DNA from: Gaeumannomyces sp. JS-464 | Taxonomy: Eukaryota > Ascomycota > Sordariomycetes > Magnaporthales > Magnaporthaceae | Reading direction: 5' to 3' | Length of the DNA: 64,000 nucleotides | Assembly (NCBI GenBank): GCA_002197995.1 | Contig: NGZR01000004.1 | Coordinates: forward strand, 4,154,001-4,218,000 | Shown: positions 33,220 through 43,572 of the stretch, in pieces | How positions within the stretch are numbered: the stretch's first letter is position 1 | Layout of the letters: each line of letters opens with the position of its first letter | Notes under the pieces: generated by a model | Databases searched by the model: none | What the model was told of the DNA's origin: nothing | Seen by the model: only the letters and a program-made list of their open reading frames with translations | Made by a program: the position numbers and the translations under genes

Positions 33220-34209
33220 TCGGGGGTTGGAAGACGAGCATGCTTTGATTGACGAAATGGCTGTGACATTTGAGGAGCTGATCTTTTGTAGCGATCTGGC
33301 GTCTACTTTCGGCTGTGGGGGCGCAGGATATGGATCGGTCAACGGAACGGCCAGATTTGGGAGTGGCACAGCTGACTTCTGCCTGCTGTGATGCGTGGTG
33401 GTGTCCCAGGGTGTGTGCTCGCGATCCAAGGGACCACACCATCCATAGCTGGGCCCTAAGAAACGAGAGAACACATGAGGATGAGTGTAATACCCAGCTT
33501 GGGGCTAGAAGGGCATCGAACAACGTCGTTTCTTCTGATTCCAAGAGCTCCTTATCGCTGAAAAAAGGGGGCCTCGTCCCTGCCAGAGCAACCTGACGCC
33601 GGCTCCTCAGATGGCTCCATCAGAGAATAGGCCGTCCGCGTTCTCGGCCTGTTTGGGAAACTTGCGCCGCTAGATGACGGTGACACTCCCGGAGCAGGGA
33701 CAAACCCCGGCGCACAGCACCTGGCCAGGCCAATACCACAAATGCATGGCCCATGCCAAGTCTGCTCCAGGGTTCCGGAAGTTCCCCAACAGCAGGAAAG
33801 TGTGCAGATCCTACCTCATCATGTTGCCTTGAGGAGTGGGTATACACTTGCTCCCATTCCCTGGCCGCCCCGTACTGCTGGCCGCAGCAGCAGATTGGCG
33901 CCCAGGCATAGCTACCGTGTACCGCCGTGCCGTAATCACGGCCGGTCTCCACGACGGGCCCGTGGCTGGCCGGCACCGGCTCAATGCCCTCGATGAGAAG
34001 CGACTCGATCAACGCCGAGGAGGGAATTCGCTATGCACCACCATAGTTCTCAGCCAAGATGTGGGGGACAAGCGGCATAGACGCGCTCTGTATGCAATTC
34101 CTCAACGCCGTCAGGAGCAACTGCTAGTAGACGTGCGGGTTGGTGGCCCGGAAAGCCACCAGGGCCTGCAAGGCGCCCCCCAGATACCGCGCGGGTCAGT
34201 CGTGCGCTA
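33220..34209. other. Coding-like fragments without an intact gene
   Basis: On the minus strand one frame reads GGALQALVAFRATNPHVY, an in-frame TAG, then QLLLTALRNCIQSASMPL, and another reads ESLLIEGIEPVPASHGPVV. Such segments look like protein but are broken by stops and frame changes. They may belong to the same decayed locus as the next entry. No family recognised. Confidence 0.35.
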
Positions 34210-36311
34210 CTAAACACCCAAGAACCTCCCATCCAGCTGTCTAACAGAGTCCACTGGGTAGAGTTCCTTACCCTCTGTCAGCGTTTGTTCATCCTCCTCA
34301 GGCCGGCTCAGCGGCTTCAGCCACAGCAGCACGCTCCTTGACGTTCTTCCGACCTCGGGGATGGCCCCGGCTTCCGACAACAGCCTGAGCGTTCCGTCCC
34401 CGCCCTCCATGGTGGCCAAGAGCCGCTCGGCCTCGCGGTCGTCTGCCCTGCCGTCCCTCGGATGACCGATTCGATGCTCAGCATGTCGAGGCTCGGCCCC
34501 TCTCGGGACATCCTGCTGACGCGGACACGCCAGCGCGGCCCGCCCAGTCTCTAACGAAAGGATGAGGAGGACGAGGGCCGGAAGGACGACCGGGGAGTAA
34601 GTATAAGCGGTAGTCGCCGATAGCACCACCAGTATGGCTACTCCCCGCGCACATCCTCGTATTAGAAGTTGATCATCAGGTATGTAGCTCCTATGAATCC
34701 CAAAGAGCCGTCCAACACCATCTCAAGCCCCTTTTCGATGCCGGTGCGCCCGTATGGCTTGGTAAGGTCAATGACGCGGTCCGCCCGGTTTGGGTCTCGG
34801 TATCAAACTTTTATAATGTTTCTGTAGAAGGCGTTCCCTAATACTGATGCGGACAGCGTGCTTAATGTTTGCGACAGGTAGTTAGCGGATATGAACGAGT
34901 TGTTGACCAGCTCACGTGTGTTGCGTCAATATCCTGCGCCGATAGAAGAACGCCCGGCTGTAGCGTAACGGCGATCCGCTTGGTTTCGACACTGATAGCA
35001 ACCCGGAAGGCCGTCGGGGTAGAGTTGGCGGCGCACTAAGCCCAGGCAATCCCGGGGTACATTGAGCCCGCCTGCCAGCCGTACATATAGCGGCCATCGT
35101 CGCTTCGCACCCCTCTTATCGCCATCGATGTGTTGAGCCGTGACTCGGTGCTCCATACCGGGAATCCGTCCCATTGGGCCGTAGGCCAGGTTCCCGCTCG
35201 CCCGGCTGACGTATGCGTTGAGACCAGGGAGCGATCCGCTGGAGAGCTGGACACGGCGTGGCTCCGAGAAGGTGAAGCCGCGGCCGACAGTGCGGTTGAA
35301 GCGCCCACAGGTCGCTTTCGTGAGGTAGCAATGCTCGGTATAAACGAAACGCCGGAGAAAGACATGTGGCGTTTCGTATGCGGAACCCTTGTTCAGGCGG
35401 ACGTTCAAGATTCCTTGTGTGGCGCCCACGCTGTAGGACCGGCCGTCGTATCAGAATCCAGGGCTATCGAGCCTTTGGTACTTCGGTCGGCCAATGGAGT
35501 TATCTCGGACAGATGCGGTCGACGCGACGCGAGTTAAAGTCCCTGGGTTGACTGTTGGAGCAAGAAAAGGTGTGTTAGCTGGCATGTGACATGACGGAGA
35601 GAAGGAAAACCCCTCGCAATAATCTCAGCTCCCTGCTTGGTGTCCTCCGAGGGCGGCCACCTGCATTTCCAAGGCGCCCGAAACGTGCATCTCCATAGAA
35701 GAAAGTCGAAAGTCCCAGTGACGCTCACCACTCTGGCCGCCTCGAAGTATTTCGAGCAATCGTAGTCTGGCGGGCACGGGTGTCTCCAAGAGCCTGTGTC
35801 CCGGAGTAGTAAGGGACCGCAAGCTAGGCCTCGGCCGTGACGTCTCTGATTCTTGGCGTGATACTACGTGTCCAGAGAGGGCCGAAGATCTTGAGGGCCA
35901 GCCATCAGGTCAGAACCGTCAAGACGCTGGGCCGGCTGAGGTTGAAGTCCACCACCCCTCTAACGGTATCGCTCCGGAGCTTGGGCGCCCCGAGCTTCAT
36001 GCCGGCGCGAAGACGCTCCCGGGCGACGATCGCGGGCGGGGGCGCAAAACGCAGGCGTTGGTCCGGAGGCGGAGCATGCTGGTGATGGAATAGACCTGCA
36101 GACTGCTGAGGGCCGCTACGGCAATCTGCAGCCCAATCTGGATGTTGACGCAATCTTCGCGCACAAAGGTCAACTTGGATTGTTCTCTGAAGCTTTCCTG
36201 CGCGACCCAGAGAAGATCGAAGCTTATGATAGCGGGCATGGCCGCCGCCGCCAGTGGGAGGCGGAAGCTCTTGCAAGCAGGCGGCCGCTGTGTAGATGTC
36301 GAGATATCCAT
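34210..36311 (-). pseudogene. Decayed multi-span membrane protein gene
   Basis: Reading the minus strand from about 36311: a hydrophobic segment (QIAVAALSSLQVYSITSML), then LSRPSVLTVL, an in-frame TGA (35905-35907), WLALKIFGPLWTRSITPRI, an in-frame TAG (35824-35826), and LAVPYYSGTQALGDTRARQ, all in one frame up to a GTGAGC donor. After an acceptor near 35550 there are further pieces, among them NNSFISANYLSQ, a TGA at 34803-34805, and GLEMVLDGSLGFIGATYLM, then a last hydrophobic segment (SPVVLPALVLLILSL) and ERLLATMEGGDGTLRLLSEA. The order (membrane segments, large extracellular part, last span, cytoplasmic tail) fits a fungal-specific membrane protein family of unknown function. Several stops in one conserved frame indicate a pseudogene, not only sequencing error. 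Confidence 0.42.
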
Positions 36312-37969
36312 GGCATCGAGAATGCCTCAAAGCTGGTGAACAAGCTTCTTTGAGGCGGCAGGCGCAAAGCTGGTCCGGGTCGGACGAGGGGAGAGAGGCA
36401 GAGAAGCCTGAGTTGACGAAGCGAGCTTGCTCCAGCCACGCCAGCAGCGAGACATTATTGGCACCTGCTTTGCTCCTAGAGCATGCTTAGAAGAGAGAGC
36501 TATCAAGAACCTGATGCGAAGGCGGCTGTCAGTTCAAGCTATGACGGGCGGGGAGATCTCCTCACGAGGACGCAGGCGAAGGCTAGGCCCAGAATATCAT
36601 GGTAGGGCGGCGGCCGGAGAGGAGGAGCTGGCGGAGAAGATCACCTGCGATAGCCTATCGAGGTAATTTGGTAGGGAAGTAGGCAGAAAGGCAGTGGCCA
36701 GTTCAAAAGGAAGGATGGTAGTGGTGGGACTCGCGTTTGGAGAAAGAACTTGATGGTTTAGGCGGCCAAGAGACACGGGCGAGAGAGAATGATAAGTAAA
36801 ATCTGATACCAGGGGTCGGGCAAAGCCCGGAAGAGCTCTAGCGGGGCGGGAGGTAAAGCTGGGATAACATGCAGTCTATCACCGCCTTGGCGAAACGGCT
36901 AAGCTTCAGGACCATTCTGGCGAATGGGACTCCCCACCGTGAAGCCAGTGGAAATCGACATCGTGCCAAGGCAAGCGCTAGCTTGGGGGCGGGAGGAGCC
37001 GCAAATCTGCTTGTTGGGCGCTGGCTACCGGAAAAGTGAACCCCAGTGATAAGGCAGGGCGAGTGCTCTCTATAGGTAGCAGAGAGAGATATGTGCGGCA
37101 CAACCAGCCTTTACACGCAAGACTGTCGCAGATCATCTTGGCGTTGCTCGAGCTAGGCCGGTCGAGCAAAATGGCTACGACACCCCTCGCACCATCGCCG
37201 TTGCACTGTCCGCTATCTTTATCATTACTGATTGGTTTACTGTTGCTAGCCACTAGCGCACATACGTAACATACTTGCTCTGATATGGCAGCCCCCTCTC
37301 GATTTCCTTTACGCGACCAAGGCGATCATGGTATTTAAATCTTATCACGGGCACATGTGTTCGTTCTTCGACTTCGCCATGCCCTTGCACGCGCTGGAAT
37401 AACTAGCTATAGTGTTGGAATAAATCTTTTCACTGGTTCTAGCCTAGTATTTTTTTTAGTTCCTTCTGGTGTGGGGGTTCTTTGTTTATGTGACTACATG
37501 TTCGCTTATTGGATGGTGCATGCCTAGGAATACCCTACATTTATATAAACCCACAACCACATCCCTTACTCTTTTATATCCCAGCTACGCTCTTTTGTAG
37601 CTAATTATCTTTATAAGCAAAGCTGGGAATGATGAAGAGAATGCAAGTAAAATATCCCTCGGGCCTGGCCGAAGCTGGGCGTTGTAAGTCCGCCGTTTCT
37701 AACAGTCTCTCAAAGACCCTCCCCTTGCACCCCCAGACCACCCTCCTCCGAACACCCCTCCTCGACCTAGTTTCTCCAGCAACTTTGGGACATAGTGGAG
37801 GGGCGTGTATCCCTAGCCACATAGCTAGAAAAAAAACTTTGTTTCTTTAGAAACAAGGCCTTTTCACTCACCACTGGTATCTCACACCAACCCAACAGCC
37901 ACCAACACCAACACCAACACCTTTGATATTGCTCCACCAGGCCCCAAAACAACACATTCGAGAGGCGCC
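36312..37969. other. Gene-poor region, partly AT-rich
   Basis: From about 37300 to 37640 the DNA is clearly AT-rich. Small inverted repeats are present: CCCAGCT (37580-37586) with AGCTGGG (37621-37627), enclosing AGCTAC/GTAGCT (37583-37602). Another hairpin, TTGTTTC/GAAACAA, lies near 37840-37856 upstream of the next gene. No gene recognised. Confidence 0.4.
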
Positions 37970-38928
37970 ATGTCTTCCCAGCATCGTGGAGACGTCCTCC
38001 GAGGACACCGGGGTGACGAGTCCCCGGACAACCGCCCTCGCAGCCTATCGCGCGAGTTCTCGCCCGCGCCCCAGGGCGACATGGCCGCCATACTCCCGGC
38101 ACTGAGGCCGCAAGGCCGCACTCTTCGCTCGGCTGCTCCACCTCCGGACCCAAGCCGCCATGCGGGCTCTGCCTCGGGATATCAGGGTCTCCGCGCCTCC
38201 CAGCCGTGCTGGCAGCCTGGTAAGTGATCCATGAATGATATTCACTTGCACCACCACAAGAAACAGCCTTCAGTGCTTATGCTAACAAGAGCGCCACGTC
38301 CACGAAGCCCTTCCTGCCGAGTACCACGGATACGCCGGCGGCCAGTCTCCCGACCGTGGCGCGACGTTCGCGCAGGGAGGCTGGAACAACGCCAGCCACG
38401 GCAACACGAGCCAGGAGTTCTCTGGCTTCCACCAGCAGACCTCCGCCGCCACCCCCGGAACCGCCCAGACACCGGCCACGTTCGTCCCCAGGCTCGAAAC
38501 GTCCAACCCGTACGGCGGCTGGGGCAACACGAACCAAGACCGATGTGCCTGGTGGGTGGCCCAGGCCGCCGCGGCCCGAGGCGACGGCATTGTCCCTGGT
38601 GGCATGGCCCAAGACAGCACGGCCCTGGCGCAGCCGCAGTGGCAGCAGCGCGCCCGCCAGGAGGACGCCAACAGGTCCAGCTACGTGCCGCACCCCTGGT
38701 TCGCCGATCGCCAGCTGTCCGTCCCAGCCGGCGTGGACTTTGGCCATACTCCAGCTGCGCAGACCCGGCGGCGCCGCCCCGACGGCCGCCTCACACGCTG
38801 GGACGTCCCCTGCCGGAGCAGCCCACCCCGACCAGGAGGAGCCCCTGGCGGTTCGCTACGCCAATGGCGCCGGAACCCCGCAGCAGGTCCTGGAGACTCT
38901 GGTGGAGATGCTCAGGGAGCAGATCTGA
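37970..38928 (+). CDS. Hypothetical disordered Gly/Gln/Pro-rich protein
   Basis: Exons 37970-38219 and 38290-38928; the intron has a GTAAGT donor and a GCTAAC branch directly before the AAG acceptor. Exon 1 encodes a basic, Ser/Pro-rich start (MSSQHRGDVLRGHRGDESPD). Exon 2 reads ERHVHEALPAEYHGYAGGQS and later NPYGGWGNTNQDRCAWWVAQ, with many Gly, Asn, Gln and Ser, then changes frame at about 38760-38775 to end with QQVLETLVEMLREQI. That ending looks like a short helix and is the most ordered part. About 296 residues. No domain or signal peptide seen; no function can be given. Confidence 0.5.
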
Positions 38929-39441
38929 GCCTGGCCGCCGCCGCCGCCACCGGGCCGTGGGAGGAACAAATGGTATGACGAGGGTCGAAAAGCACTCCTA
39001 AAAGAGACGCCACGGGATCCTGGCAGGCCGACACAAGAGCGAGTATTGAAAAAAAAAACAGGAAGAGATGAAAGGATACAAGGGGAGAAGAAAAGGAAAA
39101 AAAAACCAAGACTACGCAACCAAACCTCCAAGGTTTTATATCTAGCAATACGGGCTCGACTTTTGGCTCCAAATACTGGAGCCGCCCAGATGTAACAACA
39201 CAAACGTTTCGAATAGACTAGACGGTGAAAAGAGCGCTCTAGTCGATGCTTGTTGAAGATACCCAAAAGATAGACCGAAATATGTAAAAGTAGTGTTCTT
39301 TGTTTATATTACGTGCTTCATCCACGCATCAAAGGGTATCTACCTAACTCGAAAATGTTATAGAGCGTCCACCAGCCATCTCCTACCTCCAAGACAGGAA
39401 TTTGAGAGGTAAGTAGCAACCATTGAGCATCAGCGCTCCTG
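38929..39441. other. Convergent intergenic region
   Basis: 3' flanks of the disordered-protein gene and the PTPA gene. A-rich runs near 39040-39110; no gene recognised. Confidence 0.45.
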
Positions 39442-41124
39442 TCAGGAATCTCGAGCCCACGGTGCCTTTGTAAGACCAATCTGCGCAGCTGTGCTGTCTT
39501 CCTCCTTCGGTACCACCGTGGCATTCAGCCCAGGCACCTGTCTCGCCACAGGGTCTGGCGGTGGTGCCCTGCCGCCACCCACCGAAGGAACCCAGGGCGC
39601 CCAGTGTAAGCCATCCCCGGCCCGCCCGGCATGCGCGTAGCGGCGGCATGCGCCCAGGCGCTGCGGCGCCTGCCCCTCCGATCGGCGGCATCATTGACTG
39701 CGGCGGCATCGCGCGCATCGTCGGCCCCGGCTTCCCCGTCCGCCGGCGCTGCCGTGGGCGGCTGGTTCTGCATGTGCACGCTGGCGGTCGGCGGAGGCGC
39801 GTCCGGGTCCACGTCCCAGGAGAAGAGCGAGCCGAAGGGGAAGTGCTGGACGACGGGGAACTTTGACAGGACCTCGGCGTTGAACATCTTGATCATGCCC
39901 TTGTTGATCTTGCCCCAGCCGTCCTTGATGCCCGAGACGTCGAACAGGATGGGGCTGTGCTCCCAAAAGGGGCCCCTCTTGACGTCGTTGATGAAGCCGA
40001 CGGCCGAGAAGTACATGTTGAGCTCCCGCTGCACCTCGACCGTCTCGGGCTTGAGGATGTCGCTCGGCTTCGGCGCGCGGGGCATGGAGCCCTCGAGAGG
40101 CATCGACTCCGACTCGTCTATGGGCCGGGTCAGCTGCGCGGAGCCAAAGATGTAGGGGACGAAGGAGTGGTCGTCTAGCCCCCAGACTCCGTGAGAGCCT
40201 GCTGGCTCTAGGGTATAAGTGAGGATAAGCTTTCGGACGACTTTGAGGTATCTGAGGCCACGGCAGGTAATGTCAGCAAGTGTATGAATGGGTCAGGTGT
40301 TTCCCCTGAAGCATGCGTTGGACAACGTACGGTTCGACGACCCCGAGCACAATGCTCCTCTCAACATCTCCTGGCTGCGAACTCGCTGCATCGGCAAAGC
40401 CGCCCAGTTTCCAAAGCCCACCCAGAAACGCGACGAAACTCAGCTCGTGGCCCGTGCCGTAGTCGAGCCGCTGCGAGCTACCGAAGCCGCCGAGGAAGTA
40501 GGCCTTGAGCTCCTCTTTGGCGGACACAGCAGGGACGGCAGCATTGTCCGTTTCCTCGGACTTTATAGCCTTTTCCTCAGACTTGGCGACATCTTCACTC
40601 TCGCCGCTGCAAAACCCCAGCACCTCAGGGGCCAGCGCCTCATCCAGCAGCGCGTCAACCCTCTCGCCCAGCAGCTTGTGCCACGTCCGGAACGCAACAT
40701 TGCCGAACCGTCTGGGCCCCGGGTCCGGCGGGGCGTCGTCGACGATGGCGCCAACCTTGTCCAGCAGCGTCCGGAGGCGGCGCACCGGCGGGGGGTCGTC
40801 GCGGCGCGAGGCGAGCGTGAAGCTTGTGGTCGCCGCCGCAGCGGCTGCTGGTCTGCTGGGGACACTACCCCCGCTGCCCGCGGCTGCTGCCGCTGCTGCC
40901 GTCGGGGCATCCGTCCTGCGGCGCGGGCATAGGGCACGGTTGAGCTGCAGGACGAAGACGCAGATGTCGCGGTAGGCCTTGGAGGTCAGGAAGTGCGCGA
41001 CGTCCGGCCCGTCGTGGATGCGCTTGGAGGGCGCCTCGAAGGCCCACTGCTGCTTGTTTGGTAGGACGGCGAGGCTGGGGAAGGATGGTGACGGCCTCGC
41101 TGCCGGTGGCGGGGGCGGCTCCAT
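39442..41124 (-). CDS. Serine/threonine protein phosphatase 2A activator (PTPA/Rrd family)
   Basis: ATG at 41122-41124. The intron 40252-40330 has a GTACGT donor and a CTCAG acceptor and restores [24 protein letters not shown] signatures: [60 protein letters not shown], and [20 protein letters not shown] followed by [24 protein letters not shown] is a peptidyl-prolyl isomerase-like factor that activates PP2A-type phosphatases. The domain is split by an Ala-rich insert (about residues 75-100). The C-terminal tail is Pro/Met/Ala-rich and ends with TKAPWARDS, as in fungal Rrd proteins; reaching it requires frame corrections between about 39600 and 39760. About 534 residues. Rrd1 versus Rrd2 cannot be decided here. 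Confidence 0.88.
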
Positions 41125-42015
41125 TTGTGCCTGCGATGTTAAGGAGGTCGGTAAGGTTTGGTGGTGTTACTATGTCGTGCTAGCAGCCCCGTCTGTCGGT
41201 GCTTGGTAGAAGTCGCCCCCTGAAAGCTTGCACGGTTTAGGTACCCGACGTAGTTTGGCCTCTTCTCGAGCTCCCCCACCGCCCTGCGTCACCCCGCCTT
41301 GAGCTGCTGCGGGTGATGGCAAGGGGGTCTGCATGAGGGGCAGCTCTCTGAAACAGAGAGTGTGGCCCAAGCTCCCAACTTTGTTTGGTGGGACTATGAC
41401 ATCATGCGTAAGCGTCGCAGCCATCCCGAGATCAAGAGGTCTGTTGCGTGTGATACATGTATCTTATTGCTATCAGCCTCCAGTCGAGTGAGCAGGCGCA
41501 GGAAACAGAAAGAGGGTGACGACACCTAGCATCTCAGAAGCAAAGAGAGCATCCGATAAAACTCTGGATGATGATGTTGAAAGACGGCGATAATTCACAT
41601 GAAATATCGGACGGGACGATTGTGTCCAGCGATCACCAGCCGGCCCTGGACGACGTCACCGTCTGGTTTCTCGAGCATTCCTGCAGGGAAGGTGTGGCTC
41701 AGCAGAGCAAATGAGGCGCCTGTACGCGGGTGTGGGAGGATGGCGAGGTGACGGCAAGCAACGCCGACATGACGTAGCATCCGGGATCGATCCTCGGATG
41801 CCTACAATGTGCATATTAGCGCGCCTTTCTCGGCATCGCCAAACGTGTATATGAAGCCCCGTTCTCCTGCGCCACACCTGCTCGAGAAACGACATCAAGA
41901 CACAGACAAGACAAGCAAGCACCTTCAAAAACATCCTCCCTGAAGAACAACCCTCTTAAAAACACACAAGATTCCACCTTCTACGAAACCTCAACCAACC
42001 ACCACAGCAGCAACA
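41125..42015. other. Divergent intergenic region
   Basis: Promoters of the PTPA gene (minus) and the small Gly-rich gene (plus). A CT/CA-rich leader precedes the second ATG. No other gene recognised. Confidence 0.45.
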
Positions 42016-42294
42016 ATGTCCGGCCTCGACAAGAAGAACTCCGACTCGGGCGTCACGGGCGGCGCCAAGTTCCTGACCTCGACCCTCGGCAACACCGTGT
42101 CGGGCCTGACCAACACGGTCGGCGGCGTCGTGGGTGCCGCCGGCCGCGGGCTCGGCGAGACCGTCACGGGCGTCACGGGCGGCGTCGGCAGGCCCGTCGG
42201 CGACGGCGTCGCGAACCTGACGGGCGGCGTCGAGAGCGGCCTGGGCTCCGTCGCCAAGGGGGCCCGGGACGCCGGCCAGTGGAAGAGCTCCTGA
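42016..42294 (+). CDS. Small Gly/Val/Thr repeat protein (LEA-like)
   Basis: 92 residues, intronless. ATG in a strong context (AACAATGTCC) after a CA-rich leader. The protein consists of an imperfect repeat of the type NTVGGVVGAAGRGLGE, VTGVTGGVGRPVGDG and LTGGVESGLGSVAKG, followed by ARDAGQWKSS. It has no signal peptide or long hydrophobic segment. Small fungal proteins of this kind resemble late-embryogenesis-abundant or stress-induced proteins; that is a resemblance of composition, not a proven homology. Strong codon bias toward C- and G-ending codons suggests high expression. Confidence 0.7.
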   Translation: MSGLDKKNSDSGVTGGAKFLTSTLGNTVSGLTNTVGGVVGAAGRGLGETVTGVTGGVGRPVGDGVANLTGGVESGLGSVAKGARDAGQWKSS

Positions 42295-43572
42295 AGGGTC
42301 GGTGACGACAAGAAAGCAAGCGGGTGTTGATAAGCATTCGGAATGGATGGATGGTGGTCTTTTTGGCGAGCAGGAGTCTAGTAACAGGGGGTTATTACAT
42401 TGTATCATCGAAAATTGCTACTTGGTTTTTCTTTATTCGGCGTGAAGGATTCCCAGTGAAACGAGGAAAATTTAAGAGTTACAACAAAGAAGATTATCGG
42501 AGAGTAAACCGAAGAATGACGGGACAGGCACACCCTTATCTCAACACAGTCAGATCCTACCTTCATCAAGCTCTCGCGGCCCCGGGGTGTTTCGGCGGCT
42601 TTTGCAGTCTTTTCCCCATATCTTCCCCTCGTTTTGTTCGTTTCGGTAGCCGGCTTATTCGCGATATCAAGCCCCGTGGGGAATGGGCAATGTCATTATG
42701 AAGTCTCCTGATTCGCTACAAAGATACCATTTCCATGAACAACCGAGCCTGAATGCATGACATTTGGAGGCCAATAAACGGCATCGCCCGTCTCTCTGAT
42801 GTGCTCAACGTCCTAAACATCGAAATAACGCTCGTCGCAAGGTATCGCAATGCCCTGTCAACACGCGGCTTCTGCCCACATCTTCCACCAGCCAGGCAAA
42901 ACATAAAAAAAAGGAAAAAAAAAAGCATTGCGAACGACAGCAGAGATCCAGATCGCTGGCAGTTTGTTCATACTCAAGAGCTGGACCTACCCAGAAAGAG
43001 CAGGCAGGCCCTCCCAATACAGAGCTAGACAAAAGTCCATCCCAGCCAAGGAAAAAAAAAAGAGATAAGAACAAACGTCCAAGCACCGCTCACGGTCAAG
43101 CGGCCGATATGTACAAGAAACAAACAAAGAGTATTAATAGTACGACGAAAAAAGAAAAGCACACTTCCAACCCAGCCCACCCCGTGTCAGCGTATCGATT
43201 GCACAATCGCAATAAATTTCCGTCTATCCACCCTTTGACAACGCCGAGGTGGGAAAGGAAAAGAAGCGTCCGGAGAGAATAAAAAGTGACTGTGTGGCCT
43301 GATGAAAAAGAAAGGCAGATAGGCGGCCTATCAGGAAGTGTAGCGGATGAAGAAAAAGCGATTCCTCCATATGAAAGAAAGACGCGCAGGAGGAATCCCC
43401 GGCATGAAAGGAGGGAGACTAATGAAGCTTGCCGAGGGGGTATATGAATGACACACAATAACGTTGCTACCTGGGACCTTTCCGTCACCCCTGGAACCCC
43501 CGATACCGAGCAAAAACAAGCATTGAGACAAGAGGCATAAGATGGAGTCATGACGAGGAACACATCAGCAAA
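42295..43572. other. Convergent intergenic region
   Basis: 3' flanks of the Gly-rich gene and of the long coiled-coil gene. A-rich runs at about 42900-42925 and 43050-43150; no gene recognised. Confidence 0.45.
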
